Position numbers and translations under genes: made by a program
Assembly: GCF_000158095.2 (NCBI RefSeq)
Contig: NZ_CM011002.1
Span: forward strand, 2,885,203 to 2,949,202
DNA: 64,000 bases
Direction of reading: 5' to 3'
Origin: Roseibium alexandrii DFL-11
Lineage (GTDB): Bacteria; Pseudomonadota; Alphaproteobacteria; Rhizobiales; Stappiaceae
In this document: positions 8,856 through 18,543 of the stretch, one piece after another
How positions within the stretch are numbered: the stretch's first letter is position 1
How the letters are laid out: each line of letters opens with the position of its first letter
The notes under the pieces: generated by a model
What the model saw: only the letters and a program-made list of their open reading frames with translations
Told to the model about the DNA's origin: nothing
Database searches by the model: none

Positions 8856-11800
8856 GTGGTTGAGCGGAGTATGCGGGACACCGAAGTGAAACGGTCCGGA
8901 TATCATTTTCTCGATACTGTGGAATCCCGGTTGGATCATATCGCCGCTCAATGGAGCGACGATGGCGCTCGGATTGAACGCCCGCTTAAAGCTGTTTTTA
9001 TTGGTTTTCTAGCGCTCATCGTTTGCATTCTTACGCTCCAGAACATCGTCACTGAAGTCGCCCGACTGCAGATGCCTTTTGATCGAGTGCAATCAGCTTC
9101 CAAAAAGCTGGTCCACCAGGAACAGCAGCGAAATGCCCAGGCTCTTGCAACGCTCGCAGACCGTTTGACGTCCGATTACAATCTGACTTCGGCGATGGTC
9201 AAGAATGATCCCGCATCTGTTGCGCTTTATGCTGAGCGTGCGTTTGAAACCTTCAACGGCAACGAGGGGCCTTACCGGTTGGCAGTTTATGGACTTGACC
9301 ATTCGGTTCTGTACCGAAAGGGTCCTCCGGCAGCCGCATTGAAGATCTCGTCAGAGATGACCGGAGACGACAATCATGTAGTTTCGCCGCGTGTCGCCAA
9401 CAGCCTAGAATATGATCAAGCCGGAACCATTGTGGTTCGCAGCACAGAACCTTTGGTGCATGAGGGCCGGCTGCTCGGCTATCTGGATTTAAGTTCCAGT
9501 ATCGAAACCCATATGATGCATTTGAGTGCTGCCATAAACGGCAAAATCCTCAAAACCGGCGGGCCGGTAACCGCTGCGTCCACCGCCCGTTCCAACGCGC
9601 AGAACGCACAAGCAGCATCTGCCGCTGTTCCTTTGCTGTTCAAGGAAGATGACACTATTCTCATGACCGAGAGCTTGTCTCTTCCATTGGCGAATGCTGC
9701 GCCGGGCTCGAAAATCATGCTGCAGCGGGACGTCACGACTGCAGCCACAGCGTTTTTCAAGACCACTCTCGTCGTGCTGCTTGTCAGCCTCGGCTTCGCC
9801 ATCCTCGCCTGGGTTCTCATGCAGCGCCTCCTGGCCCGGCTTCAACGCAGAATTGGCCGCACATGGTCCAGCCTGGAAGAAGCAGTCAGTTCGAACACCA
9901 AGGAACTTGAACGCAGCCGTGCCCAGCTTCTTGAGGCTCAAGCGATTGCCTCAATCGGCAGCTGGGAGTGCGATGTCAGCACGAAAGAGATCTCTGCCTC
10001 GGAAGAGTTTTTCCGGATTACCGGGATTTCGCCCACGACAGCGTCTGGCAATCTGCTCGAGCAATTGATCGAACGCGTGCCTGCAACTGATTTGCCCCGG
10101 GTCAAGTCAGTCGTTCATCATGCTCTCGCACAATGCCAGCCTTTTGATCTGGAGCATTCGATCTTGAGAGCTGATGGCTCGCTTGCACGGATCCACACCA
10201 AGGGGCGTGTATTCAAAGGTGAAAATGGCCGAAGCGTTCGGGGTATCGGAACTGTCCACGACATAACGGAACGATCCAACACAGAACGCCAGAACAGGCT
10301 TATGGCAAAGATCCTTGAGACGTCGCTCAACGAGATCTATGTCCTCAACGCGGATACCTACAAGGTAGAATACGCAAACGCCTGCGCGATCACGAACCTC
10401 GACTACACGCTGACCGAGCTGCAAAATCTGACACTCTGGGACATCAATCAGGAGTTCAGCCGCTCCACTATTGCCGAAAAACTCGTTCCATTGGCCGAGG
10501 GTACAGAGGCCAATATCACAGGCGAAGCCCAACAGCGCCGGAAGGATGGAACGGATTATCCGGTCGACTTCCAAATCCAGATGGTGCGCGACCAGGGCCG
10601 CAATCGCATCGTCGCCATGGCGAATGACATTTCTGACCGGGTCCAAAGGGAATCTGAAACCCGGGACGCAAAGGAACGTGCGGAGCGCCTTGCCTATTTT
10701 GATCCGCTGACGAAACTCTCTAACCGCGCTGGTTGTCAGCGCGATGCCGGAAAGCGGTTCGCCAAAACCGAAAAACCCGCGTTTCTCATCCATGTGGACA
10801 TGGACAATTTCAAACGTGTCAATGACACACTGGGGCACCTGGCCGGTGACTACTGCCTTGCGGAAACAGGACGCCGCCTGCGCGAAGTCAGCCGTGGGCT
10901 CGGGACACCCTACCGTTGGGGCGGCGATGAGTTTGTTATTCTGGCGAATTCCTCGGACTCCGACCCGAACGAATTGTGTGAGCGCGCGCGCCGGCTGATG
11001 CGTGCCCCGATGGAGTTCAACGGTACAACCTTCTGGCCGACCGTCAGCATGGGGATTGCCCTATGTCCGGACCATGGCACGAACTTCGAAACACTTCTGG
11101 TGAATGCGGACCTTGCACTTTACCGGTCCAAACACAGCGGCAAGGACCGGTTCACGTTCTACTCATCAGATTTGCAGTCTGTCAGCGACAAGGAAACAGA
11201 GCTTGAACGTGAGCTTCACATGGCGGCTCAGCGCGACGAGTTCTTTCTTGTTTTCCAACCGCAGGTCAACATGCGCACCCACAAGGTCGTCGGGGTCGAA
11301 GCGCTTGTCCGCTGGCAGCATCCGGAACGCGGCGTCGTCTCTCCAGGGGAATTCCTGCCCGTCGTTGAAAAGACGGGTTTTGCCGCTGTTCTTGGAGAAA
11401 TCGTTCTCGACAAGGCGTTCGCGGCAGCCAAATCCTGGCAGGATGCAGGGCTGGATTTCGGCCGGATCTCGGTAAACGTTTCTCCGGCGCACCTGTCCTC
11501 CGGCATGCTGTTCGAGCAATTCAAAACCGCGATGGAACGGCATGATCTGGCACCAGAACGGATTACAGCCGAAGTCTTGGAGTCGGTGTTCCTGGACGAC
11601 CACAAATCAGGTCACCTATCGACGCTCAAAGACCTTTATGAAATGGGCGTGCATGTCGAGCTGGATGATTTCGGCACAGGGTATGCGTCGCTCACCCATG
11701 TGGTCGATCTTCCGATCAACGGCCTCAAGATCGACCGTTCGTTTACCCAGCAGATGCTTGAGGACGACCGCAAGGAAATCCTCATCAACCAGCTGATCCA

Positions 11801-11984
11801 TCTGGCCCGTTCGCTCAATATTTCGGTTGTTTGCGAGGGTGTGGAGACAGAAGAGCAATACGACCGCTTGCGCATGATGGGCGATTTTGCTGTGCAAGGC
11901 TTCCTCATTGCCCGGCCATTGCGGTTCGAAGACGCCACCAACTGGATGTCGGAAACCGCTGAAGACCTCTATTTCGTATTTTAG
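8856..11984 (+). CDS. Membrane PAS-PAS-GGDEF-EAL cyclic-di-GMP protein
   Basis: This 1042-residue protein probably makes or breaks cyclic-di-GMP in response to an outside signal. A first membrane helix lies near residues 46-65, a periplasmic sensor region follows, and a second helix lies near 300-323. Two PAS segments follow (about 365-475 and 490-600). The GGDEF domain keeps RWGGDEF near residue 688, but the usual upstream RxxD inhibitory site reads RGLG. The EAL domain begins near 790 and keeps EALVRW, NVSPAHL, DDFGTGY, the Lys of KIDRSF and EGVE, so phosphodiesterase activity is expected. The start is GTG at 8856; ATG at 8871 is possible. It stands alone, followed by a patatin gene. Confidence 0.9.
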   Translation: MVERSMRDTEVKRSGYHFLDTVESRLDHIAAQWSDDGARIERPLKAVFIGFLALIVCILTLQNIVTEVARLQMPFDRVQSASKKLVHQEQQRNAQALATLADRLTSDYNLTSAMVKNDPASVALYAERAFETFNGNEGPYRLAVYGLDHSVLYRKGPPAAALKISSEMTGDDNHVVSPRVANSLEYDQAGTIVVRSTEPLVHEGRLLGYLDLSSSIETHMMHLSAAINGKILKTGGPVTAASTARSNAQNAQAASAAVPLLFKEDDTILMTESLSLPLANAAPGSKIMLQRDVTTAATAFFKTTLVVLLVSLGFAILAWVLMQRLLARLQRRIGRTWSSLEEAVSSNTKELERSRAQLLEAQAIASIGSWECDVSTKEISASEEFFRITGISPTTASGNLLEQLIERVPATDLPRVKSVVHHALAQCQPFDLEHSILRADGSLARIHTKGRVFKGENGRSVRGIGTVHDITERSNTERQNRLMAKILETSLNEIYVLNADTYKVEYANACAITNLDYTLTELQNLTLWDINQEFSRSTIAEKLVPLAEGTEANITGEAQQRRKDGTDYPVDFQIQMVRDQGRNRIVAMANDISDRVQRESETRDAKERAERLAYFDPLTKLSNRAGCQRDAGKRFAKTEKPAFLIHVDMDNFKRVNDTLGHLAGDYCLAETGRRLREVSRGLGTPYRWGGDEFVILANSSDSDPNELCERARRLMRAPMEFNGTTFWPTVSMGIALCPDHGTNFETLLVNADLALYRSKHSGKDRFTFYSSDLQSVSDKETELERELHMAAQRDEFFLVFQPQVNMRTHKVVGVEALVRWQHPERGVVSPGEFLPVVEKTGFAAVLGEIVLDKAFAAAKSWQDAGLDFGRISVNVSPAHLSSGMLFEQFKTAMERHDLAPERITAEVLESVFLDDHKSGHLSTLKDLYEMGVHVELDDFGTGYASLTHVVDLPINGLKIDRSFTQQMLEDDRKEILINQLIHLARSLNISVVCEGVETEEQYDRLRMMGDFAVQGFLIARPLRFEDATNWMSETAEDLYFVF

Positions 11985-12105
11985 GACCTGCCCCTCACAC
12001 CGTCACACTACTGACGTTATGATCAGGCAACGAGTGGCAAAAGGGCCGTTCGGCGACAATACGTCCCCGACACCCGCCGAATAACCAACCGAGGCATTGG
12101 GCCAC

Positions 12106-12960
12106 ATGCTTCAAAATGCGTCGCATCCCAAAATCGGCCTTGCCCTAGGCGGCGGAGGAGCAAGGGGCCTTGCCCACATTCCCGTTCTTGAGGCGTTTGA
12201 CGATTTGGGGATCAGACCCCACAAAATCGCCGGAACATCTATCGGTGCGATCTTTGGGGCAGGCTATGCTGCCGGGCACAGCGGTGAGGATCTGCGCGCG
12301 ATCGCGCTGGACTTGTTTGCCGACAGCAACAAAGTCCTCTCGCGCTTCTGGAAACTTGGACCAAAACGCATCCGGGATCTCTTCCGTGCCGGGCCGGTCC
12401 AATTCGACCCCGTCGGTGTGCTGGAGGCCTTTGTCGCAGAGCACTTGCCACCCCGGTTTGAAGATCTCGATGTCCCATTACGAATCTTGGCAACCGATTA
12501 TTTCGGCTGCACCGAGGTGGATTTCGAAACGGGGCCGCTTTTACCGGCAATTGCCGCCTCCATTTCCATCCCGGCCGTTTTCCGCCCAGTCCGGCATCAG
12601 GGAAGATTTCTAATCGACGGGGGTGTTGTAAATCCGTTGCCCTTCGACGGTTTGCGGGAAGAGTGCGATTTTGTGGTCGCGGTCGATGTTGTCGGCGCCC
12701 CGGTTCCGCGCTCAAATCCGGCTGACATCAGCATGCTGGACTCGATTTTCGGGTCTTCGCAAATCTTGATGCAGACGATAACGGCGCAAAAACTCAAGCT
12801 GGATCAACCGGATATCCTGATCCGCCCGCAGCACGACAACACCCGCGTTCTCGATTTTCTGAAAGCAGGAGCAATTCTGGAAAAGTCCGAAACCTTACGT
12901 GGTGTGACACGGGCCAGACTGACAGAACTGCTAAATACAACGAGCGATTCCATCAAATAA
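12106..12960 (+). CDS. Patatin-like phospholipase family protein
   Basis: This 284-residue protein has the bacterial patatin (RssA/YchK-like) Ser-Asp dyad fold. The oxyanion loop GGGGARG is at residues 15-21, the nucleophile is S45 in GTSIG, and the partner is D171 in LIDGG. It has no signal peptide, so it is probably a cytoplasmic or inner-membrane-associated lipid acyl hydrolase. I start at the ATG at 12106; a TTG three codons upstream is possible. Substrate is unknown. It lies 121 bases after the GGDEF-EAL gene in the same direction, and I see no terminator between them. Confidence 0.9.
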   Translation: MLQNASHPKIGLALGGGGARGLAHIPVLEAFDDLGIRPHKIAGTSIGAIFGAGYAAGHSGEDLRAIALDLFADSNKVLSRFWKLGPKRIRDLFRAGPVQFDPVGVLEAFVAEHLPPRFEDLDVPLRILATDYFGCTEVDFETGPLLPAIAASISIPAVFRPVRHQGRFLIDGGVVNPLPFDGLREECDFVVAVDVVGAPVPRSNPADISMLDSIFGSSQILMQTITAQKLKLDQPDILIRPQHDNTRVLDFLKAGAILEKSETLRGVTRARLTELLNTTSDSIK

Positions 12961-13070
12961 TCTCTAATACTATTCAAGCAATTTCCCTCGCTTAATTTAC
13001 CGACTGTGGATACTTAAGACTCAATTAACTGAATTTCGCGATCCTTCTCTATGAACCGAGGAGTAGAGCA

Positions 13071-13412
13071 ATGCCGATGGCAAAGGGATCAGCTGATTTA
13101 GAGACATGCCCCGTCACGGATGACATCCTGAAGAAACTTCTGGATTCTGCCCTGAACGCGACGGCTGAGATCACTGGCCAATGGCCAGCCGCACAACGCG
13201 CTGCAATGGCAGTTTACTGCTACCGGCGCGCCCATTTGCGCAGCCTGGGCCTTCAACTTGCCGCCCAATGCGAACAATCCGACCTCGTGCGCGAGGCCGG
13301 AACCGCCGGCGAAATGATCTATCTGCAATCCAAAGCCGCCGGTGCGGCGACCGACGATCTGAAGACACGTCCCCGCGGCACGAGACCGCCGGTCAGCCTT
13401 CATATCGTTTGA
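13071..13412 (+). CDS. Small hypothetical protein
   Basis: This 113-residue protein is not one I recognise. It is mostly helical, with Ala-rich middle sections (ITGQWPAAQRAAMAVYCYRRAHLRSLGL) and a basic, proline-containing tail. No signal peptide or membrane segment is visible. A good ribosome-binding site (GAGGAG) lies before the ATG, which supports translation. A hairpin terminator follows at 13456. It may be a lineage-specific regulator or adaptor, but nothing in the sequence proves that. Confidence 0.6.
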   Translation: MPMAKGSADLETCPVTDDILKKLLDSALNATAEITGQWPAAQRAAMAVYCYRRAHLRSLGLQLAAQCEQSDLVREAGTAGEMIYLQSKAAGAATDDLKTRPRGTRPPVSLHIV

Positions 13413-13455
13413 TTGAGTTCCCGGGGCAGGTCCTTCCTCCCACCCGCCCCCACCT

Positions 13456-13490
13456 GGCAACCGTCCAAAAGGCCGGTTGCCTTTTCTTTG
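13456..13490 (+). terminator. Rho-independent terminator after the small hypothetical gene
   Basis: An 8-bp stem pairs GGCAACCG (13456-13463) with CGGTTGCC (13474-13481), and a T-rich run follows. It closes the 13071-13412 gene. Confidence 0.75.
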
Positions 13491-13604
13491 GGCAAATGAA
13501 TGTCCAACCGATCAAATTCATCACGATCACCCATATTTCCTTGCCGGTCTTGCCTGAAAGCCTAGTATTGTTTGGATGACACTCGCGAGTGGGGATCGTT
13601 CAGC

Positions 13605-14465
13605 ATGTGGCAATCCATCCGTTGCATCCGACAAGCAAGCAGGTTTCGCCAGGGCCTCGATGGCATCGCTGTGGTTCTATTCACCTTTTTTTCGGCAATC
13701 CTGTTGGCTGGCCCTGCTCTGGCGATCTGCCAAGTCGTCGCTGATGCCCCGTACAAGCCGTTGCGGCCGGGCGAAGTCCGGGTGTGGAACGCCAATCTGG
13801 AGCCAGATCAAGTCAGCATCCGCTACATCGGGCATTCCACCTTCGAGCTGGAAACCCCCCAAGGGATCCGCATCGCAACCGACTACAACGACATCTACCG
13901 TCCATTTCTTCCGCCGACAATCGCCACAATGAACGGGGCCCATGGCACCCACTACTCCTTGAACCCGGACCCGAATATCGAACATCTGCTCTATGGCTGG
14001 AACCGGAACGGCGGCCCGATGGATCACGATATCTTTGTTGGCGATGTTCGCGTTCGAAACATTCAAACCAACATCCGTGGCTGGGATGGAGAGAGCCGCA
14101 GGCTCGGCAATTCAATCTTTATCTTTGAAGCTGCGGATTTGTGCATCGCACATTTGGGACATTTACATCACCGGCTTACAGAAAACGATTTACTGCGCCT
14201 CGGGCAGATTGATGTCGTGTTCGCCGCCATTGACAACTCATCGACACTTAGGCTCGACAGCCTCATGGACGTGCTGGCTGCCATCAGTCCATCGATGATC
14301 ATCCCGATGCATTTTCATTTTGCCGGGGCCCTTCCGGCGTTCATGGGCCGGGCAACGGAACAGGGCTACAGGATCGTCCGTGCAGAGACTTCAAGTGTGA
14401 CCGTGAGCCGTAGCACCCTGCCTGCGGAAAAAACGGTCTACATCATGATGCCCGGAGGGGCGTAG
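13605..14465 (+). CDS. Secreted metallo-hydrolase-fold protein (UlaG-like)
   Basis: This 286-residue protein resembles the UlaG-like branch of the metallo-beta-lactamase fold, with YIGHSTFELETPQGIRIATDYND near residue 65-90. A signal peptide is visible: a basic start, a hydrophobic core and LAGPALA before ICQVV, so it should be periplasmic. The classic HxHxDH motif is altered; the corresponding place reads NGAHGTHYS. Other His residues appear in AHLGHLHHR and IPMHFHF. Metal binding may survive with a different ligand set. I start at ATG 13605 because the hydrophobic core then sits properly. Frame upstream to 13572 is open but lacks signal-peptide character. Confidence 0.75.
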   Translation: MWQSIRCIRQASRFRQGLDGIAVVLFTFFSAILLAGPALAICQVVADAPYKPLRPGEVRVWNANLEPDQVSIRYIGHSTFELETPQGIRIATDYNDIYRPFLPPTIATMNGAHGTHYSLNPDPNIEHLLYGWNRNGGPMDHDIFVGDVRVRNIQTNIRGWDGESRRLGNSIFIFEAADLCIAHLGHLHHRLTENDLLRLGQIDVVFAAIDNSSTLRLDSLMDVLAAISPSMIIPMHFHFAGALPAFMGRATEQGYRIVRAETSSVTVSRSTLPAEKTVYIMMPGGA

Positions 14466-14477
14466 GCCAGGGCACGC

Positions 14478-15038
14478 TTACCCCTGATCAAACCGCAGGA
14501 ACAGTACCTGACTGTCACCGGCCTTGCGCCGGTCGAGCTCAGTGAACCCCTCCGGAGCATCAACGTCCGCGGAGCCCCGCTCTTCCAGAATGCAGATGGC
14601 GCTCGGTTTCAGCCATCCGCCAGTTGCGGCAGAACCGAGCGCCTTTTCTCCCAGCCCCTTGTCATAAGGCGGGTCGGCGAACACCAGATCGAAGGGTTCG
14701 ATCGTTCCTGGCTCGCCGAGCTTTGTCGCATCCCGCCGGAAAATCTTTGCAGCGCCATTGAGCCCGAGGCTTTCCATGTTCCTGCGGATGACACCGCGTG
14801 GCTCGGCGGCTTCTTCGATAAAGGTGCAGTGCCGCGCACCTCGGCTGATCGCCTCAAAACCGAGCGCTCCGGTGCCGGCAAAAAGATCCAGCACCCGGCA
14901 TCCATCAATCTCGAACTCCAGCCCATGCGCAAGTATGTTGAAGACGGTTTCGCGCAATCGATCGCTGGTCGGCCGTGTGGCATTTGACTTGGGCGCTGCC
15001 AATGCAGCGCCCTTGAAACGTCCGGCAACTATTCTCAC
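14478..15038 (-). CDS. rsmD: 16S rRNA (guanine(966)-N2)-methyltransferase
   Basis: This 186-residue SAM-dependent enzyme methylates G966 of 16S rRNA during 30S maturation. It shows MRIVAGRFKGAALAAP at the start, the SAM-binding motif DLFAGTGALGFEAISRGA near residue 50-67 and the catalytic DPPYDKG near residue 121. Length is normal. Its ATG overlaps the stop of the pseudouridine synthase gene by four bases (ATGA), so the two rRNA-modification genes are coupled. Confidence 0.95.
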   Translation of the reverse strand: MRIVAGRFKGAALAAPKSNATRPTSDRLRETVFNILAHGLEFEIDGCRVLDLFAGTGALGFEAISRGARHCTFIEEAAEPRGVIRRNMESLGLNGAAKIFRRDATKLGEPGTIEPFDLVFADPPYDKGLGEKALGSAATGGWLKPSAICILEERGSADVDAPEGFTELDRRKAGDSQVLFLRFDQG

Positions 15039-16531
15039 GAACGGTCTCCGCGGCGCGGCGGTCGGCCACCGCGATCTGGACGGCCGCCACGGTCTGGACG
15101 GCCACTGCGACCTGACCGATCCCCCCGATCCGGGCGTTCACCACGGCTTGCGCGATCCCGCCCTTCTGACCGTCCGCCTTGATCTGAGCGGTTACCGCGC
15201 TCTGGCCGGTCGCCGCGGAACGGACGATCTTCGCGAGGTCCGCCCTTCCGGTCGCCTTTGTCGCGGTTTGTGCGGCGCTCCTGCTGTTTGTCCTCAACGA
15301 GGCCTTCATCTCCCCAAATCCGGCGTTGCGGCGGGGACGGACGCTCCTCGTTGTAATCCTTGCGGAACCGGGGTTCGGACGTCATGCGGAACTTTGACCG
15401 CGGTGAGACTTTCTCCCGGCGCGGCCCTTCGTTTCTCCGCTTGCCCTGTTTTGGGCCACCGTCGTCGCTCCGTGCGGCTTTCTTTCGATCCGTCGCCGAC
15501 TTGCCTTCACGGGCCGTCAGCCATTTGCCCTGGCCTTTTTCTGAGGAGCTATCCCGGCTACCGCCACGCGGACCCGGTCGTTTCTTCTCTTCTTCCTGCT
15601 TGGGCATATGAAAGATGGGCGCATCGAAGTCGGCGCCAGCCTCTTCCGCCAACGCATCGCCAAGCTGGTCGCGAAGAACACGCCCGCGAATTTCGCGCAC
15701 GTCGCCTTCGGCCAAATCCATGAGCTGGAATGGACCATAGGAAAGACGGATCAGCCGGTTGACCGACATCCCCAGATGTTCAAGAACGCGTTTGACTTCG
15801 CGGTTCTTGCCCTCTCGCAGACCAACCGTCATCCAGACATTGCCGCCCTGCTCCTTGTCCAGTGTCGCCTCGATCGCGCCATAGAGTACGCCGTCAATTG
15901 CCACACCGTCGTTCAAGGTATCAAGTTCGGCCTGTGTAATCTTGCCAAAGGCGCGCACGCGGTAGCGGCGCAGCCAACCGGTTGCCGGCAGTTCCAAGAC
16001 CCGGGCAAGACCGCCATCATTGGTCAGCAGTAACAGGCCTTCGGTATTGATGTCGAGACGCCCAACGGTCAAAACCCGCGGAAGATCATCCGGCAGCCGG
16101 TCGAACACGGTTGGCCGGCCTTCCGGATCCTTGTTGGTCGTCACCAGACCGCGCGGCTTGTGGTAGAGCCACAGCCGTGTCCGTTCGCGCATCGGCAGAG
16201 GTTCGCCGTCCACCAGAACCTTGTCGTTGCTGGTGACGGTGACTGCTGGCGTGGTCAGTACCTTGCCATTAACCTCGACCCGGCCGTCCATGACCCAGGT
16301 CTCAGCCTCCCGGCGGGAGCACAAGCCGGCACGGGCCATGACCTTGGCGATGCGTTCGCCGCTGGCAGTGTCAGGAATGGTCACGCGCGGAGCATCGCCC
16401 GCCTCGTCGGCTTTGGAAGCGGATTTGCGCGGCGCTGGCTTGCGCGGACCGCGGTTGTCTGCTGCGCGTTTGGGTCGGTTCCGGCCGTTGTCCGGGCCAG
16501 ACCGTTTCGGAGGGAATTTCTTTGTCGTCAT
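15035..16531 (-). CDS. rluB: RsuA/RluB-family rRNA pseudouridine synthase with long Arg/Gly tail
   Basis: This 498-residue protein contains an S4 RNA-binding domain (about residues 57-105) and a RsuA/RluB catalytic domain (about 118-295) with the catalytic Asp at position 160 in GRLDINTEGLLLL. Such enzymes convert specific uridines of 23S (RluB, RluE/F) or 16S (RsuA) rRNA. Two unusual regions flank the core: a basic 50-residue N-terminal extension and a C-terminal tail of about 190 residues rich in Arg, Gly, Asp and Pro. The last 60 residues are short repeats such as RPDRGG and RGDRPERG. RNA binding by the tail is likely. The RluB choice over RsuA is by general resemblance. Confidence 0.88.
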   Translation of the reverse strand: MTTKKFPPKRSGPDNGRNRPKRAADNRGPRKPAPRKSASKADEAGDAPRVTIPDTASGERIAKVMARAGLCSRREAETWVMDGRVEVNGKVLTTPAVTVTSNDKVLVDGEPLPMRERTRLWLYHKPRGLVTTNKDPEGRPTVFDRLPDDLPRVLTVGRLDINTEGLLLLTNDGGLARVLELPATGWLRRYRVRAFGKITQAELDTLNDGVAIDGVLYGAIEATLDKEQGGNVWMTVGLREGKNREVKRVLEHLGMSVNRLIRLSYGPFQLMDLAEGDVREIRGRVLRDQLGDALAEEAGADFDAPIFHMPKQEEEKKRPGPRGGSRDSSSEKGQGKWLTAREGKSATDRKKAARSDDGGPKQGKRRNEGPRREKVSPRSKFRMTSEPRFRKDYNEERPSPPQRRIWGDEGLVEDKQQERRTNRDKGDRKGGPREDRPFRGDRPERGNRSDQGGRSEGRDRASRGERPDRGDRSGRSGRPDRGGRPDRGGRPPRRGDRS

Positions 16532-16691
16532 AGGCGCGTCATAGCAGAGCAGAACGCGTTCGGGAATCGCTTGTTTTCACCATTTTCGTGTAATCGTGCC
16601 CGAAGACGGCATCCGGACCCCAAATTCTCCTGCTTTTGCAGCTGACGGATACGCCTTACCGCCTTAAAACGGCGGATATGGAAAAGACGGC

Positions 16692-17159
16692 ATGACATCT
16701 CAAGACAGCAACTCCGCCGAAAAAACCTTCATGGATCTCGCCCTGGAGGAAGCTGCAGCAGCCGCGGAGCGTGGTGAAGTCCCCGTGGGTGCCGTTCTGG
16801 TGCGCAACGGAGAGATCGTGGCCCGGGACGGCAACCGGACCCTGGAACTGAACGATCCGACTGCGCATGCAGAAGTGCTGGTGATCCGTGCGGCCTGTGC
16901 AGCCCTCCAATCACAACGGCTTCCGAAGTGCGATCTCTATGTCACGCTAGAACCCTGCGCGATGTGCGCCGGCGCCATTTCCTTTGCCCGGATCCGCCGG
17001 CTCTATTATGGCGCCGGAGACGAAAAGGGCGGCGCGGTCGACCATGGAACCAGATTCTTTCACCAACCGATTTGTCATCATGCCCCTGAGACATATGCCG
17101 GTATAGGAGAACGCCAATCGGCAGCTCTCCTGAAAGCATTTTTTCAAGGCCGACGCTGA
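16692..17159 (+). CDS. tadA: tRNA-specific adenosine deaminase
   Basis: This 155-residue zinc enzyme deaminates A34 to inosine in tRNA-Arg(ACG), allowing one tRNA to read several Arg codons. Zinc and catalytic residues are visible: H59 and E61 in THAEVL-like TAHAEVL, and C89 and C92 in LEPCAMCAGA. Length is normal. It is divergent from the rluB-type gene. Confidence 0.95.
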   Translation: MTSQDSNSAEKTFMDLALEEAAAAAERGEVPVGAVLVRNGEIVARDGNRTLELNDPTAHAEVLVIRAACAALQSQRLPKCDLYVTLEPCAMCAGAISFARIRRLYYGAGDEKGGAVDHGTRFFHQPICHHAPETYAGIGERQSAALLKAFFQGRR

Positions 17160-17289
17160 CCATACTCTGTTGCTCAATTGCAACGAAGCACAGTTGAATT
17201 TACTAACGCCGAGAGTACGCTGAAAACTGTCATGCAAGACCCGCTATTGTGATGGCTCGCGAACCGTTAAACTGTCGAGACATCGTGTC

Positions 17290-18453
17290 ATGATCAGATC
17301 TGCCATCATTGGAGCGAGCATAATTTTGCTCCCCGGCCCCGCATTTTCTGCCGATCTTCCAATCGCACCGGAACCGATAGACTACCTGCGGATTTGTGAT
17401 GCCTACGGCAACAGGTTCTTTTACCTGCCGGGCACAGAAACCTGCCTGCGTGTCGGAGGCCGAGTTCGTATCGAATACCGGCTGAACAATTATGGCAGCG
17501 GACCGAACAATTGGTCAGACAAGGCGGCGACAGGAACAACGTTCCGGGCTCGCGGCTACAGCTATCTGGACTCGCGCACCGCGACGGAGTACGGGCTGCT
17601 GCGCACCTACAACTCCGTCTACGTAACAAACGACAACGACAGCAGCTCCAATTCTTTGGAGCTGGAGTACAGCTTCATCCAATTCGGTGGGTTCACCTTT
17701 GGCCGGGCTCAATCGTTTTGGGACTTCTGGACGGGCTACTCATTCGGCGCGCGGGTCACCTCGTACTCCGATACCAAATCGAACGTAGCTGCCTATACCC
17801 GTGCATTCGGCAACGGAGTGTCCGCCAGCCTTTCAATCGAAAGTCCGGTTTCCCGGCGGGTGGAACTGATTTCTCCGAACGCCAACGGATATGGCGGCTT
17901 TAAGATCCCAGACGCTGTCGCCAACATCCGGATCGATCAGGCCTGGGGATCCGCGCAAATTATGGGCGCGCTACATCAAGTCTATTCCGTCGACACTGCG
18001 TCAGAATCTGCTCTGGGCTGGGCTGTCGGTGCCGGCGCGGAGATCAAGGTTCCTTTCCTCGGTGGCCGGGACAAAGTTGTTCTCCAAGTGGGCTATTCTG
18101 ACGGCGCAAGCCGTTTCCCACTCGACAGTTGGAACGGCCGGATCACCGACGCCATCAATGTTGGCGGGTCCACCAAGACAACAAAGACATGGAACATTGC
18201 CGGAGGCTGGCGTCACGCCGTAACCGACACGGTCACTGCCAATCTGGAAGGTGGTTACCACACTGTCGATGCCGCATTGGACAGCTACGATTTCAATCAA
18301 TGGACAGTGACCGGAAACGTTGTCTGGTCGCCAATTTCCGGTGTGGATATCGGCGCTGAAATGCAATACCGGAACGTCGATTTCGATAGAGCTTCGGGGC
18401 TTTCCGATACCGATGAAATCTACACTACATTGCGGGTTCAGAGGACGTTTTAA
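17290..18453 (+). CDS. Outer-membrane porin, Omp2/porin_2 family
   Basis: This 387-residue protein is a Rhizobiales-type general porin. It has a signal peptide (MIRSAIIGASIILLPGPAFSA, cleavage near residue 21), the conserved start CDAYGNRFFYLPGTETCLRVGGRVRIEY with two cysteines, alternating beta-strand character throughout and the outer-membrane insertion signal VQRTF with C-terminal Phe. It probably forms a 16-stranded trimeric pore. The 130-base region upstream must hold its promoter. It is a single gene. Confidence 0.93.
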   Translation: MIRSAIIGASIILLPGPAFSADLPIAPEPIDYLRICDAYGNRFFYLPGTETCLRVGGRVRIEYRLNNYGSGPNNWSDKAATGTTFRARGYSYLDSRTATEYGLLRTYNSVYVTNDNDSSSNSLELEYSFIQFGGFTFGRAQSFWDFWTGYSFGARVTSYSDTKSNVAAYTRAFGNGVSASLSIESPVSRRVELISPNANGYGGFKIPDAVANIRIDQAWGSAQIMGALHQVYSVDTASESALGWAVGAGAEIKVPFLGGRDKVVLQVGYSDGASRFPLDSWNGRITDAINVGGSTKTTKTWNIAGGWRHAVTDTVTANLEGGYHTVDAALDSYDFNQWTVTGNVVWSPISGVDIGAEMQYRNVDFDRASGLSDTDEIYTTLRVQRTF

Positions 18454-18543
18454 GGCTCGCGGGATACCTTGAGCAGTACCGCGCAGTCCGTGACGCGCAC
18501 GGGTATTCCTGGTTCAATGTTCGGCATTGGTTTTCGCCCAGTC

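Noticed and set aside
14758..15723. 321-residue plus-strand frame over rsmD and the rluB-type gene
   Set aside because: It is the antisense of two real genes, and its Arg/Pro/Leu-rich content reflects the repeat tail.
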